NCBI GenBank assembly: GCA_020636225.1
Contig: JACJYI010000002.1
Span: 434,001-498,000, forward strand
Source: Lewinellaceae bacterium
GTDB taxonomy: Bacteria > Bacteroidota > Bacteroidia > Chitinophagales > Saprospiraceae
DNA length: 64,000 nt
Direction: 5' to 3'
In this document: one piece after another, positions 52,852-61,510 of the stretch
How the letters are laid out: each line of letters starts with the position of its first letter
Numbering within the stretch: the stretch's first letter is position 1
Program-made: the position numbers and the translations under genes
The notes under the pieces: generated by a model
Told to the model about the DNA's origin: nothing
What the model saw: the letters and a program-made list of their open reading frames with translations, nothing else
Database searches by the model: none

Positions 52852-53700
52852 ATGAAGGCTTTCCTCTTCCTATGTGCCATCACTGTGGTGATGACGTTGA
52901 GCAGTTGTCAGGGTGGACAGCCGAATCAGCCGGAGCTGGATATCGATGCGATCAAGACAGTTCAGGATCTGAACCAGGCAGAGCAGTCTCTCGATGAGTC
53001 TACGAAATCGGTTGATGCTGATGGAACCGCAGACTATGCTCGATTGGCAGAAAAGGCTCTATCGTTATCCCGATTGCTGGATGCTGAACGCTTGTACCAG
53101 AAGTCCCTGTGGCAAAACCCTGCCAGCCCGGATCGGCAGGCATCACTGACAGGATTGATCCAGTTATATCAGGACCGTCTCCGTTATGTTCAGGTTGCCG
53201 AAATGATCTGCTGCTCACGGCAGTCAGCCGATACGACATGTTGCCCGAAAGGTGAGATGAATGCGGATAGTCTTCAGGTTCTGCTGCGCCAGGAGATCGT
53301 CGCTGATTCTACAGGCGAATTTTCCCGCCAGGGTGGCCGCCAGTATATCGCATTTTCACAGACCTATGCGCTGTTGTATCCTGATCGACAGAACGCTCCG
53401 GCATATTTGAATGAAGCCGCCAAACTTGCCCTGAGTTTGCGAATGCCTTCGAAGGGGATCGAGTTATATCAATGGATCTATACCCATTTCCCGGCCTCGG
53501 ATGCCGCGCCCAAAGCACGATTCCTCGAGGGGTTCACGTATGAAAATGAATTGAAAGACCTGAAAGCTGCCAAAGCCGCCTATGAGGCCTATCTGGAGCA
53601 ATACCCTCAAGATGTCTTTGCGAAGGATGCCCGGATCTTGCTGGATAACCTGGGTGTGGATCCTGAGGAAATGATCCGTCGGTTCGAGAATCAGCAATGA
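52852..53700 (+). CDS. TPR-containing lipoprotein
   Basis: 282 residues. Signal peptide with lipobox TLSSC (Cys19), so it is a membrane-anchored lipoprotein. The body is helical with TPR-like units, clearest at the C-terminus: SKGIELYQWIYTHFPASDAAPKARFLEGFTY and DLKAAKAAYEAYLEQYPQDVFAKDARILLDNL (shown here only to mark the repeats ASDAAPKARF and QDVFAKDARI). These resemble BamD/YbgF-type outer-membrane TPR proteins. A cysteine cluster ICCSRQSADTTCCPK lies in the middle and is unusual. Function unknown. Confidence 0.75.
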   Translation: MKAFLFLCAITVVMTLSSCQGGQPNQPELDIDAIKTVQDLNQAEQSLDESTKSVDADGTADYARLAEKALSLSRLLDAERLYQKSLWQNPASPDRQASLTGLIQLYQDRLRYVQVAEMICCSRQSADTTCCPKGEMNADSLQVLLRQEIVADSTGEFSRQGGRQYIAFSQTYALLYPDRQNAPAYLNEAAKLALSLRMPSKGIELYQWIYTHFPASDAAPKARFLEGFTYENELKDLKAAKAAYEAYLEQYPQDVFAKDARILLDNLGVDPEEMIRRFENQQ

Positions 53701-53704
53701 GGGA

Positions 53705-54172
53705 TTATTCGAGCAATAGGCCAGGAAGGTCGATCCTCTTGACAGATGGTAAAGCGGCTCCCTGAATCCTGGTGGTCACTTCCAGGTAGTACGTTGACCG
53801 GACATTTTCCAGCCACTTGATCCCTGTGGTTACCGGACGAAGCAGTGGGTTCCGGTGGTATCGATCCAAAGGATTGAACATTGGATGTATGGGCATCTCT
53901 ACATTGAGCAGGTAAGGCAGATCTGGTTGAACAGACCATTGTCCTTCTTGTTGAAACTCCCCCAATGGATAGGTTTGTCGATGCTTGCCTGTCCACCGGC
54001 CCCGACTGTATTCTTCCTTGAACTTGAGATGGACACCGGTCAGCGTCCGTCTTTCGGTCGCAGACCATTTCAAGGTGAGGGATAATTGTTTCGAGGTTGT
54101 CTTTCCGTGCTGGACAAACGCGTCTACCTGCAGGGACTGCAATCCAATGAAGGTCTTGATCCGATTCAACAT
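53705..54172 (-). CDS. Uncharacterised 155-residue protein
   Basis: Begins MLNRIKTFIGLQSLQVDAFV and contains LSLTLKWSATERRTLTGVHL and TYYLEVTTRI, alternating strands without signal peptide. The pattern of an amphipathic start followed by beta strands and paired charged loops is reminiscent of arrestin-fold or Spo0M-like proteins, but I do not recognise a specific family. It converges on the TPR lipoprotein gene (4-bp gap) and lies upstream of the HtrA terminator. The long open frame and sensible start make it a likely real gene. Confidence 0.6.
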   Translation of the reverse strand: MLNRIKTFIGLQSLQVDAFVQHGKTTSKQLSLTLKWSATERRTLTGVHLKFKEEYSRGRWTGKHRQTYPLGEFQQEGQWSVQPDLPYLLNVEMPIHPMFNPLDRYHRNPLLRPVTTGIKWLENVRSTYYLEVTTRIQGAALPSVKRIDLPGLLLE

Positions 54173-54242
54173 ACAGGGAAGTTATGGATCTCCTGGATAG
54201 CATCACCGATGATTCGATGAGCATATCGCTCAGATCGACAAA

Positions 54243-54272
54243 AAGCCCCTCCATGTCTTCATGGAGGGGCTT
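54243..54272 (-). terminator. Rho-independent terminator after the HtrA gene
   Basis: Thirteen-bp perfect stem AAGCCCCTCCATG / CATGGAGGGGCTT with a 4-nt loop; the minus strand continues with TTTTGTCG. It lies about 24 nt past the stop at 54296. Confidence 0.88.
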
Positions 54273-54295
54273 GGGTACCTTGATGATTGGTGAAC

Positions 54296-55810
54296 CTACA
54301 TGCCAAAGGCATAGTAGTAGGTCTCTGAAGGACGGTCCTCATAAAGACCTTCCAGCATCACCCCTCCCTTACTTTTCTTGAGAACCTTTTCCAGCTGGTC
54401 TGGCGTTGTCACATCCTGTCCATTGACCTTCCGGATGATGAACCCTTCCTGGATGTTGGTTTCCTTGCGCAGTTTGCCGGGTTTCAGTTTCCTGATCTGG
54501 ACACCCCCATCAATCTTCAGCTTGCGGGCCTTGTCGCCTTCGACACTGGCCAGTTCAGCGCCCAGTTGATCCTCGATCTCTATTCTTTCTTTGAAGATCC
54601 GTTCGGTATCTCCATTGCGGTTGTTGAGGGTGACCATAAAGGTTTTTGACGTTCCTGACCGGTCGACCGTAACATCCAGACGGTCGCCAGGCCTGTGTCG
54701 TGCAATGGTCTCCAACAATTCAGACGAGGTATTGGTGGGCGTTCCATCCATGGAGGTGATCACATCACCGGGAAGGATCCCGGCCTTCTCAGCTGCGCCT
54801 CCGGATACGAGGCTGTCTACATACACGCCTGTGACACGTTCCAGGCCTTTTTCCTTGGCGAGGTTCTGGTCGACACTGCGGATCATGGCCCCGATAAATC
54901 CGCGCTGGACAGTGCCAAATTCAAGGAGATCTTCGACCACCTTGCTGACGATATTGGAAGGTATCGCAAACCCATATCCTGAATAGGAGCCGGTTGGACT
55001 GGCGATAGCAGTATTGATCCCGATGAGATTGCCTTCCAGATTCACCAGTGCCCCGCCACTGTTTCCCGGGTTGATGGCCGCATCCGTCTGGATGAAGGAT
55101 TCCACCGCAAACTGATCCTGGAGGATATTGATATTGCGGCCCTTGGCAGAAACAATCCCAGCCGTAACCGTGGAATTCAGGTTGAAGGGATTGCCAACAG
55201 CCATGACCCACTCTCCCACCTGAACTACATCGGAATTCATGAAGGGAACGGATGGCAACTCCTTTGCCTCGATCTTCAACAGTGCAAGATCAGTAGTCGG
55301 ATCCGTGCCGATCAGCTTTGCCTTGAAGCTTCGATTATCATGCAAGGTGACTTCGATATCTTCAGCCTCGGCAATCACGTGGTTGTTGGTGACCACGTAG
55401 CCATCAGACTGGATGATCACACCGGATCCGGTACCGACGCGCATTTCAGGCTGACGTGGCGAGTTGGGAGTCTCCATCCTGAATTGGGGCCCAAAGAATC
55501 GCTCAAACAGGTCGTCACCGAAGAAATCATCCATTGGGCTGCGCCCACGGCCACCTGCTATGGCATTCATCGCCTGACTGGACTTGATATGCACCACGGC
55601 GTCCATGACCTTGGAGGCGGTTTTCGTAAAATCCAATGGAATGAGGTCTCCCTCCGCATTGGTGGTGTACATCGCCCCCTGTACGGGGAGGTTGTTCACG
55701 TGTTGTACCTGTACCGTCTTGCCCGTCCATCCCAGAAAATAGGCAGTGGCAAAGAGGGCGCAGGTTACGGCAATGGCCGTCAATCCGCTGACAAGAACAT
55801 ATTTTTTCAT
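54296..55810 (-). CDS. degP: Periplasmic serine protease HtrA/DegP type, two PDZ domains
   Basis: 504 residues. N-terminal hydrophobic segment (residues 5-27) exports or anchors it. The trypsin-like domain has the full triad: His144 in TNNHVIAEAED, Asp174 in TTDLALLKIE and Ser251 in NPGNSGGALVN. Two PDZ domains follow: VSGGAAEKAGILPGDVITSM and the C-terminal EGFIIRKVNGQDVTTPDQLE. Degrades misfolded envelope proteins, which fits the export load of the T9SS genes. The ATG at 55810 is chosen as it starts the hydrophobic segment; a longer frame to 55912 is unsupported. Confidence 0.94.
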   Translation of the reverse strand: MKKYVLVSGLTAIAVTCALFATAYFLGWTGKTVQVQHVNNLPVQGAMYTTNAEGDLIPLDFTKTASKVMDAVVHIKSSQAMNAIAGGRGRSPMDDFFGDDLFERFFGPQFRMETPNSPRQPEMRVGTGSGVIIQSDGYVVTNNHVIAEAEDIEVTLHDNRSFKAKLIGTDPTTDLALLKIEAKELPSVPFMNSDVVQVGEWVMAVGNPFNLNSTVTAGIVSAKGRNINILQDQFAVESFIQTDAAINPGNSGGALVNLEGNLIGINTAIASPTGSYSGYGFAIPSNIVSKVVEDLLEFGTVQRGFIGAMIRSVDQNLAKEKGLERVTGVYVDSLVSGGAAEKAGILPGDVITSMDGTPTNTSSELLETIARHRPGDRLDVTVDRSGTSKTFMVTLNNRNGDTERIFKERIEIEDQLGAELASVEGDKARKLKIDGGVQIRKLKPGKLRKETNIQEGFIIRKVNGQDVTTPDQLEKVLKKSKGGVMLEGLYEDRPSETYYYAFGM

Positions 55811-55989
55811 AACGCACGCATTGAATGTTGAAAGGACAGACAAATAACGTGAGCAGTGAGTAGCTGGTAAAATGGATGAATCGTTTTGACAAAATATTAA
55901 CGCAAGGGACAAATGGTGTGCATCCCGGTCCTGTCAATTTTAGCGAAAACCATCGTGACCTTGAATTGCCAGTCGATTCGTCCTGAGGA

Positions 55990-56490
55990 TCAAACCCGGG
56001 CGGGGACACCACGCATTACCCAGGATTTTCCAACGGGTTTGACCCAGTCTTGTCTCCAGGTCTCCAGGTCCAGGATTGTCTGATCCAGGATCAGTGTGCC
56101 ATCATCGATCAATCCGGTGCGTGTCCCCTCTTGAAGTTGTTTTCGGGTCATGAACCGGAGGGCACCGTCTTGGAGCACCGGAATATGAAGCCGATCAAAC
56201 ACATCAATCTGGAGGGAACGGGAGATCTCTGACATGGCCTGGTGGAGTGAATCGATCGAACATCCGGTGGTGCCATGGCCGGAAGCATCTACCGCCACGA
56301 CGATGACATGATCAAAATAGACCCTGAAGGCAGAGGTGAGTGGTGCCTGATGGGCTTTCCACTGGCTCGCAAACCGATCCAGATGGGTGGTCAAGGAGCT
56401 CTGTTGATCGGCTGTCAACGGTTGCAGGCTCTGAAAGATCCAAATGCGGCTGTTCGGGGCAAAGGATTGGAAAGGAGATTGATCGAACAT
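55990..56490 (-). CDS. Small conserved protein of an Fe-S operon (often mislabelled ABC transporter ATPase)
   Basis: 166 residues with no P-loop, no Walker B and no membrane segment, so the database label ABC transporter ATPase used for relatives cannot be right. Conserved-looking features: RIWIFQSLQPLTADQ near the N-terminus, QWKAHQAPLTSAFRVYFDHV, VAVDASGHGTTGCSIDSLH with one cysteine, and FDRLHIPVLQDGALRFM. It is the last gene of a three-gene minus-strand operon, 6 nt after the HdrB-like gene, so it probably supports the electron-transfer complex. Function unknown. Confidence 0.72.
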   Translation of the reverse strand: MFDQSPFQSFAPNSRIWIFQSLQPLTADQQSSLTTHLDRFASQWKAHQAPLTSAFRVYFDHVIVVAVDASGHGTTGCSIDSLHQAMSEISRSLQIDVFDRLHIPVLQDGALRFMTRKQLQEGTRTGLIDDGTLILDQTILDLETWRQDWVKPVGKSWVMRGVPARV

Positions 56491-56496
56491 CGCAGG

Positions 56497-57285
56497 TTAC
56501 CATTTATTGTTTCTGACAATCAATTCAGCCAGGTCATAGACCATGACATTGTCCTGTTGATCTTTGGCCTTGACTCCGTCACTCATCATGGTCAGGCAGA
56601 ACGGGCAATTGACAGCAATGGTCCTGGCACCCGTTTGCAGGGCTTCTTCGGCTCGTTCTACATTGATCCTGCGGTCACCGGGTTCATCCTCCTTCCACAT
56701 CTGTCCGCCACCAGCCCCACAACATAACCCGTTCGCTTTGATCCGGTTCATTTCGACCACGTTTCCTTTCAATTGTTCAAGAATGTTCCGGGGACTGTCA
56801 TATTCGCCATTGATGCGCCCCAGGTAACAGGAATCGTGATAGGTGATCGTTTCGTTTCCCTGGTTGGCATCCACTTCCAAAGCACCGGAGTGCAGCAGAT
56901 GATTGATCAGCTGTGTGTGATGCCATACCTCATAATGTCCGCCGAGCTCAGGGTATTCATTTTTCAGGGTATTGAAGCAATGCGGACAAGTGGCTACGAT
57001 CTTGGTCACCTCGTAACCGTTCAGGGTTTGAATATTCTGAATGGCCAGCATTTGAAAAACGAATTCATTTCCTGCCCTTCGGGCGGGATCTCCCGTACAA
57101 GCTTCTTCGTTGCCCAGGATTCCAAAGGTGATCCCCGCATGGTGGAGGATCTTGCAGAAGTCGATGGTCACCTTCTGGGCCCGATCATCAAAGCTTCCGG
57201 CGCAACCGACCCAGAAAAGAAATTCGGGTCGTTCACCGGATGCTGCCCAATCGGCCAGGGTGCGTATCTGTAGTTGATGTTCCAT
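56497..57285 (-). CDS. CCG-domain Fe-S protein, HdrB/GlpC-like
   Basis: 262 residues with two cysteine-rich CCG domains, as in the HdrB and LutA/GlpC families that bind noncubane [4Fe-4S] clusters. Cysteine motifs seen: GCAGSFD near residue 28, ATCPHCFNTLKNEYPE, YHDSCYLGRIN and LCCGAGGGQMW. Likely the catalytic or electron-transfer partner of the membrane ferredoxin protein just upstream (3-nt gap). In some anaerobes and others a fused version of the pair acts as an ETF:menaquinone oxidoreductase; that role here is inference. Confidence 0.88.
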   Translation of the reverse strand: MEHQLQIRTLADWAASGERPEFLFWVGCAGSFDDRAQKVTIDFCKILHHAGITFGILGNEEACTGDPARRAGNEFVFQMLAIQNIQTLNGYEVTKIVATCPHCFNTLKNEYPELGGHYEVWHHTQLINHLLHSGALEVDANQGNETITYHDSCYLGRINGEYDSPRNILEQLKGNVVEMNRIKANGLCCGAGGGQMWKEDEPGDRRINVERAEEALQTGARTIAVNCPFCLTMMSDGVKAKDQQDNVMVYDLAELIVRNNKW

Positions 57286-57288
57286 ATC

Positions 57289-58656
57289 TTATTGATTAAT
57301 GCCCTTGGTCCAGTGATCGCGATCCTGGGCAATCTGCCAGGCAGAACCTGCATTCTCCAGACTGTTGAACAGTGGCAACCAGTCTGCAGGACCGGCTGAT
57401 TGTGTCAGTATCTCATACCTCCTCAGCTTGAGTATGGTATCCAGGGGGTTGATCAGCACAGGGCAGGCTTCTACACAGGCATTACATGTCGTACAGGCAT
57501 GGATTTCTTCCGGTGATACCAGATCGAACAGGCTCTGGCCGTCTGAAAAATTGGAGGCAGTCAAATGGACGCCTTCCTGGCGCAGATCCTCCCGGACCCA
57601 CTGGGGATTACCTGAATCGATCTTTCGTCCGATATCATCTGCCCGGTCACGAACGGACATGACCACCTTTCGGGGGGACAGTTTTTTACCTGTGATATTG
57701 GCCGGACATACCGAGGTGCAACGCCCACATTCCGTACAACTGTATGCCTCGAGTATATTTCGCCAACTCAGTTGGGTGACATCATGCGCCCCGAATTCAG
57801 GTATGTCGGCCCCTGCTTCCATGGCAGGTTGGTCGGTCGCCAATCCCATCATCGATTTCACCTCATTCATGATCGCCGGCATGTTCTCCATTTGCCCTCT
57901 GGGAGAAAGAGGAGCAAAGTAGGTATTGGGAAAAGCAAACAGGATGTGCAGATGCTTGGAGAATGGCAGATAGGTGATAAATCCCAGCACAACGATCAGA
58001 TGAAGCCACCAGCCGAATCGTTCGATCACCTGGAGAGTCGGGACATCGAGATTGCCAAAGAACATGGGGCCAAGCCATGAACTGATGGCCAGAGGGCCAG
58101 TGGCATGGTAGTGTTCCGGCAGTGCTTGCTGAAGCAGGACATCGGCACCGTTCATGGAGAAAATGCCGGTGATGAGCAGGATCTCGCCGAAGAGGATGAG
58201 GTTGGCATCCCGGGAAGGCCATCCCTTCATTTCTGGCTTCTTGAATCGCGGGACGTTCAGAACATTCCGCCGCAGGAGGAAGGCCACCGTGGCAACCAGA
58301 GCCAGAACAGACAGGATCTCGATAAAAGAGATCAGGAAAGTGTAGAATCCACCAAGAAAGGGAGCAAAGATCCGATGGGTGCCCACAAACCCGTCCACCA
58401 GGATCTCGATCAGTTCGATCTGGGTCAAGAGGAACGCCACATAGATGAACAGATGGAGAATGGCCGGGATCAGGTTGGCAAACATCTTCTTCTGACCAAA
58501 AGCCACCAAGAGGACATTCTGCCACCGTTGAGACCGATCTCCAGAAATGGTCTCATCCTGTCCAAGGCGAATATTGCGAATGATCCGGCCATATTCACGG
58601 AAGGCAATCCAACCGGTGAGGCCAATAAGGAGAATAAAGATCAAGGATGAAGCCAT
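57289..58656 (-). CDS. Membrane-bound 4Fe-4S oxidoreductase, HdrE/NarI-like N-terminus
   Basis: 455 residues. About six membrane helices come first (LIFILLIGLTGWIAFREYG, AILHLFIYVAFLLTQIELIE, LISFIEILSVLALVATVAFL and others), resembling the gamma subunit of nitrate reductase or HdrE and probably binding haem b. A soluble C-terminal domain carries two [4Fe-4S] motifs: CTECGRCTSVCP and CTTCNACVEACP. With the CCG-domain protein it forms a split version of a quinone-linked Fe-S oxidoreductase that could receive electrons from ETF or another donor. First gene of the operon. Confidence 0.88.
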   Translation of the reverse strand: MASSLIFILLIGLTGWIAFREYGRIIRNIRLGQDETISGDRSQRWQNVLLVAFGQKKMFANLIPAILHLFIYVAFLLTQIELIEILVDGFVGTHRIFAPFLGGFYTFLISFIEILSVLALVATVAFLLRRNVLNVPRFKKPEMKGWPSRDANLILFGEILLITGIFSMNGADVLLQQALPEHYHATGPLAISSWLGPMFFGNLDVPTLQVIERFGWWLHLIVVLGFITYLPFSKHLHILFAFPNTYFAPLSPRGQMENMPAIMNEVKSMMGLATDQPAMEAGADIPEFGAHDVTQLSWRNILEAYSCTECGRCTSVCPANITGKKLSPRKVVMSVRDRADDIGRKIDSGNPQWVREDLRQEGVHLTASNFSDGQSLFDLVSPEEIHACTTCNACVEACPVLINPLDTILKLRRYEILTQSAGPADWLPLFNSLENAGSAWQIAQDRDHWTKGINQ

Positions 58657-58706
58657 CGTTTGTTTCTTTTCTAGCGTCTTATCTTCGTCGATGAAAAAGC
58701 CCCGAC

Positions 58707-59207
58707 ATGGTAAAAATATTGAATGACCGACAGATCGCCCAGAAAATCCAACGACTGGCCATTGAGATGACCGAGGAGAACTGGGAATCTGAAGTACTTT
58801 TCCTGTTGGGCATCAACAACAATGGCTATCATTTTGCCACGCTATTGCGGGATGCCGTACTCGCCTACCATCCGGAATTCACGATCCATCTTCACCACCT
58901 GCGTCTGAATCCGGCTGATCCGATCATTGGCCAGGCTACTTATAATCACCCGATCCAGGATGTTTCCGGGCAACCGGTGATTCTCGTCGATGATGTCGCC
59001 AACACCGGACGGACCCTGTTCTATGGATTCAGGCCGTTCATGGAGGTGATCCCGTCCAAGATACAAACTGCGGTGCTGATCGAACGACACCACAAGACCT
59101 TCCCGGTGCAGGTAGATTATGTGGGCATGCGTCTGGCCACCACGTTGCACGAACACATCCATGTCGACCTTCAGCATCCCGGCAGTCGTGCCGTTTATCT
59201 GGATTGA
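58707..59207 (+). CDS. PyrR-like phosphoribosyltransferase
   Basis: 166 residues, type I phosphoribosyltransferase fold. The PRPP-binding motif is VILVDDVANTGRTLFYG. FLLGINNNGYHFATLLRD at the start and HHKTFPVQVDYVGMRLATTL near the end resemble PyrR and uracil-family members, so a uracil phosphoribosyltransferase or a pyrR-like regulator of pyrimidine genes is possible. No pyr genes are adjacent. A near-consensus -7 element TATCTTCG (58680-58687) precedes the gene. Confidence 0.8.
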   Translation: MVKILNDRQIAQKIQRLAIEMTEENWESEVLFLLGINNNGYHFATLLRDAVLAYHPEFTIHLHHLRLNPADPIIGQATYNHPIQDVSGQPVILVDDVANTGRTLFYGFRPFMEVIPSKIQTAVLIERHHKTFPVQVDYVGMRLATTLHEHIHVDLQHPGSRAVYLD

Positions 59208-59213
59208 GCCGGA

Positions 59214-61451
59214 TTACCGGACTACCTGAACCGGGGCAGTAATGGTTTGCCCGTCAGAGGTTGTGCCCTGAATCCAATAGAAACCTTGTGTCATATCCGA
59301 CAAATCGACCTGCCAGATCCGTTCTGCGCCATTTGATTGGTTGAGGTCCATTGACCGACCATGAGCGTCCAGTATATGGATGAACTCCAGAGGAACTTCT
59401 GATTCGAGGCGGATCATTCCTGATGTCGGATTGGGCCAGATCGCCCAACCTGCCTCCTCAGGGGTCAGGATGCTGTTGACCAGATCAATATCCATGGCAT
59501 ATCGCGGCAGGATCTGATAATCATCGAAGTAAGGTGACGACTGATCAAACTGGGTGCCCAGGCCGGTGACATGGAATGTTCCCGTGGGGGCGGCAGTACC
59601 AAACAGGTCGACCTCATCATCAATCCTCATGGTCATGGTATCGGTTCCATTGGTGATCCGTACGTTGAAGCCGGGTGACGTGTTGCTCCATTCCGATGGA
59701 TCAACGATGTGGACGTTCAGGATCCGCAGCAATTGAGACTCGCTGCTTTCATCCAACTGAGTGGTCTCTGTGGGGGGAAATAACATCTGGCCACTGGCAA
59801 TGGACCAAACGGTATCCGGCAGGATCTCGGCCAGACCATTATACTGGATGATCCGCCCCTGGACGATGATCCGGTCACCTTCCTGGACGGTATAGCCGAA
59901 AGACAGTGGGGAAAACACCACGATCCCATCATTCTGATCGTCGATCATCACAAACTGGAGTCCGCCGGGACGCAGGTTGATGCCGTAGACCACTCCTTCC
60001 AGTTGACATTCGATCTGCAGAGAATCCAGGACTCCGGAAGCATTGACCGTCGTAACCAAGCCGATCGGGTAAACGGGGTAAACTTTGGGACAGATCACTT
60101 CGATGAACACGGATGCCGTATCACATCCATCCACGTCACAAAGCCGATAGGTCAAGTTGTCCGGACCACAGTAGTCAGTCTCGGGATCATAAGTGATGGC
60201 ATCCCCATTGGTAATGGATGCGTTGCCATGATCAGGCCCGGAGAGGATCTCAAAAGTGAGGATCGGATTCGGTTTGAAGTCGTTCTTCTGGACCTCGATC
60301 TCGATGCTCATGTTTTGTGGCACGCTGACCTGGTCATCATTGGCCAGTAGGACCACCTGTCCCATGGGATTGTAGCTGCCAATCGGAAACGGCGTTGGTG
60401 CCAGTTCATTGGTCGGAGCACCTTCCAGTGCGGCAATGCCACTGTAGATCCAGTGGTCAGGTTCAAATATGTTGCCATCCGGACCAGTCCCATTGACCCG
60501 GTACACCCAGCCGTCCAGATATTCCCAATCCTGTCCGGTGCCATCCTGATTGATATCGCCAAACACATCGATGACAATAGTATTCTCGAAAACTTCCATG
60601 GCATCGTCGCCATTGATGTTCACGGCCGATGAAATGTAGTCCGCATCAAATCCGAAGTAATCGCGAAACAGTGCACTGTCCGCAGCTACATAGATGAACT
60701 GACCCGCTGTCGCGGACACTGCCGGGAATGTCAGTTCGACCCCATCCGATCCTCCTCCGTTGTTGGCGGATCCAATGCCGTAGATGCTCAGATCGGGAAT
60801 ATTCTCAAGGGTATAGAGTTCGACACCTTTGGCACCGGCATTGGAAGGCTGGGCGTCAAACACGCCAGTGAGGAGAAGAGCTTTGTCGGCTGCCTGTGTA
60901 CATCCCGATGCGGCCATGGGATTTGCCTTGATCTCGATCGCGTTGACGAAGATGCCGGTAGCCGTGGCAGCAGCCTGCCAGTTGGATGGATCGTTATGGT
61001 CACCCACCGGATCACAAAGGACAAGGCTGGAACCATTTCCATCCGTGGGCAGACCCGGCCAGGGTGCCTGGTCCGAATAGGAAACGGAATCCACGGTGAA
61101 TCCCAGGTCATCCAGGAGGACGATGGATTCTCCGGCATTGTCCAGACTGCCAGCCGTCCATTCCAAGGCGGAGACGCCGAGAACTTCCATCATCCTGGTC
61201 GCATCCTTGCAGACAACGACATATCCTCCCGGTGGAAGGCTGTAGGAAGAAAATGTATAGACAACGCCGGCACCAAAGGAATAGCCCTCCAGATCGACAG
61301 ATGCATTTCCGGTATTCAGGAGTTCAAGGTACTCGAGTGTATCTGTTCCGGGCTCAGGTGGATTATACATGATCTCATTGATCACGACCTGAGCGGAAGA
61401 CATGATCTGGATCACTACCAGCAGGGTCAAGGACAGGAAAAGCTTTTTCAT
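59214..61451 (-). CDS. Secreted lamin-tail-domain protein with T9SS sorting domain
   Basis: 745 residues. Signal peptide MKKLFLSLTLLVVIQIMSSA. An N-terminal lamin tail domain is marked by VVINEIMYNPPEPG, LEYLELLNTGNASVDLEGYS and PPGGYVVVCKDA. Around residues 200-330 is a jelly-roll-like stretch; an Ig/cadherin-like unit (EVQKNDFKPNPILTFEILSG) and an OB-fold-like domain (LEGVVYGINLRPGGLQFVMI, GDRIIVQGRIIQYNGLAEIL) follow. The C-terminus WAIWPNPTSGMIRLE ... MTQGFYWIQGTT is a T9SS sorting domain. Lamin-tail proteins often accompany secreted nucleases or adhesins; no nuclease motif is seen. Confidence 0.87.
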   Translation of the reverse strand: MKKLFLSLTLLVVIQIMSSAQVVINEIMYNPPEPGTDTLEYLELLNTGNASVDLEGYSFGAGVVYTFSSYSLPPGGYVVVCKDATRMMEVLGVSALEWTAGSLDNAGESIVLLDDLGFTVDSVSYSDQAPWPGLPTDGNGSSLVLCDPVGDHNDPSNWQAAATATGIFVNAIEIKANPMAASGCTQAADKALLLTGVFDAQPSNAGAKGVELYTLENIPDLSIYGIGSANNGGGSDGVELTFPAVSATAGQFIYVAADSALFRDYFGFDADYISSAVNINGDDAMEVFENTIVIDVFGDINQDGTGQDWEYLDGWVYRVNGTGPDGNIFEPDHWIYSGIAALEGAPTNELAPTPFPIGSYNPMGQVVLLANDDQVSVPQNMSIEIEVQKNDFKPNPILTFEILSGPDHGNASITNGDAITYDPETDYCGPDNLTYRLCDVDGCDTASVFIEVICPKVYPVYPIGLVTTVNASGVLDSLQIECQLEGVVYGINLRPGGLQFVMIDDQNDGIVVFSPLSFGYTVQEGDRIIVQGRIIQYNGLAEILPDTVWSIASGQMLFPPTETTQLDESSESQLLRILNVHIVDPSEWSNTSPGFNVRITNGTDTMTMRIDDEVDLFGTAAPTGTFHVTGLGTQFDQSSPYFDDYQILPRYAMDIDLVNSILTPEEAGWAIWPNPTSGMIRLESEVPLEFIHILDAHGRSMDLNQSNGAERIWQVDLSDMTQGFYWIQGTTSDGQTITAPVQVVR

Positions 61452-61510
61452 CGTTGAATGTTGGAGAAAGGGAAGATCGTTTTCATAAAGATAGTTCGTT
61501 CCTTCAGGAA

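Noticed and set aside
55990..56490. ABC transporter ATPase
   Set aside because: No Walker A, signature or Walker B motif in the 166 residues; the label used for relatives is not supported.
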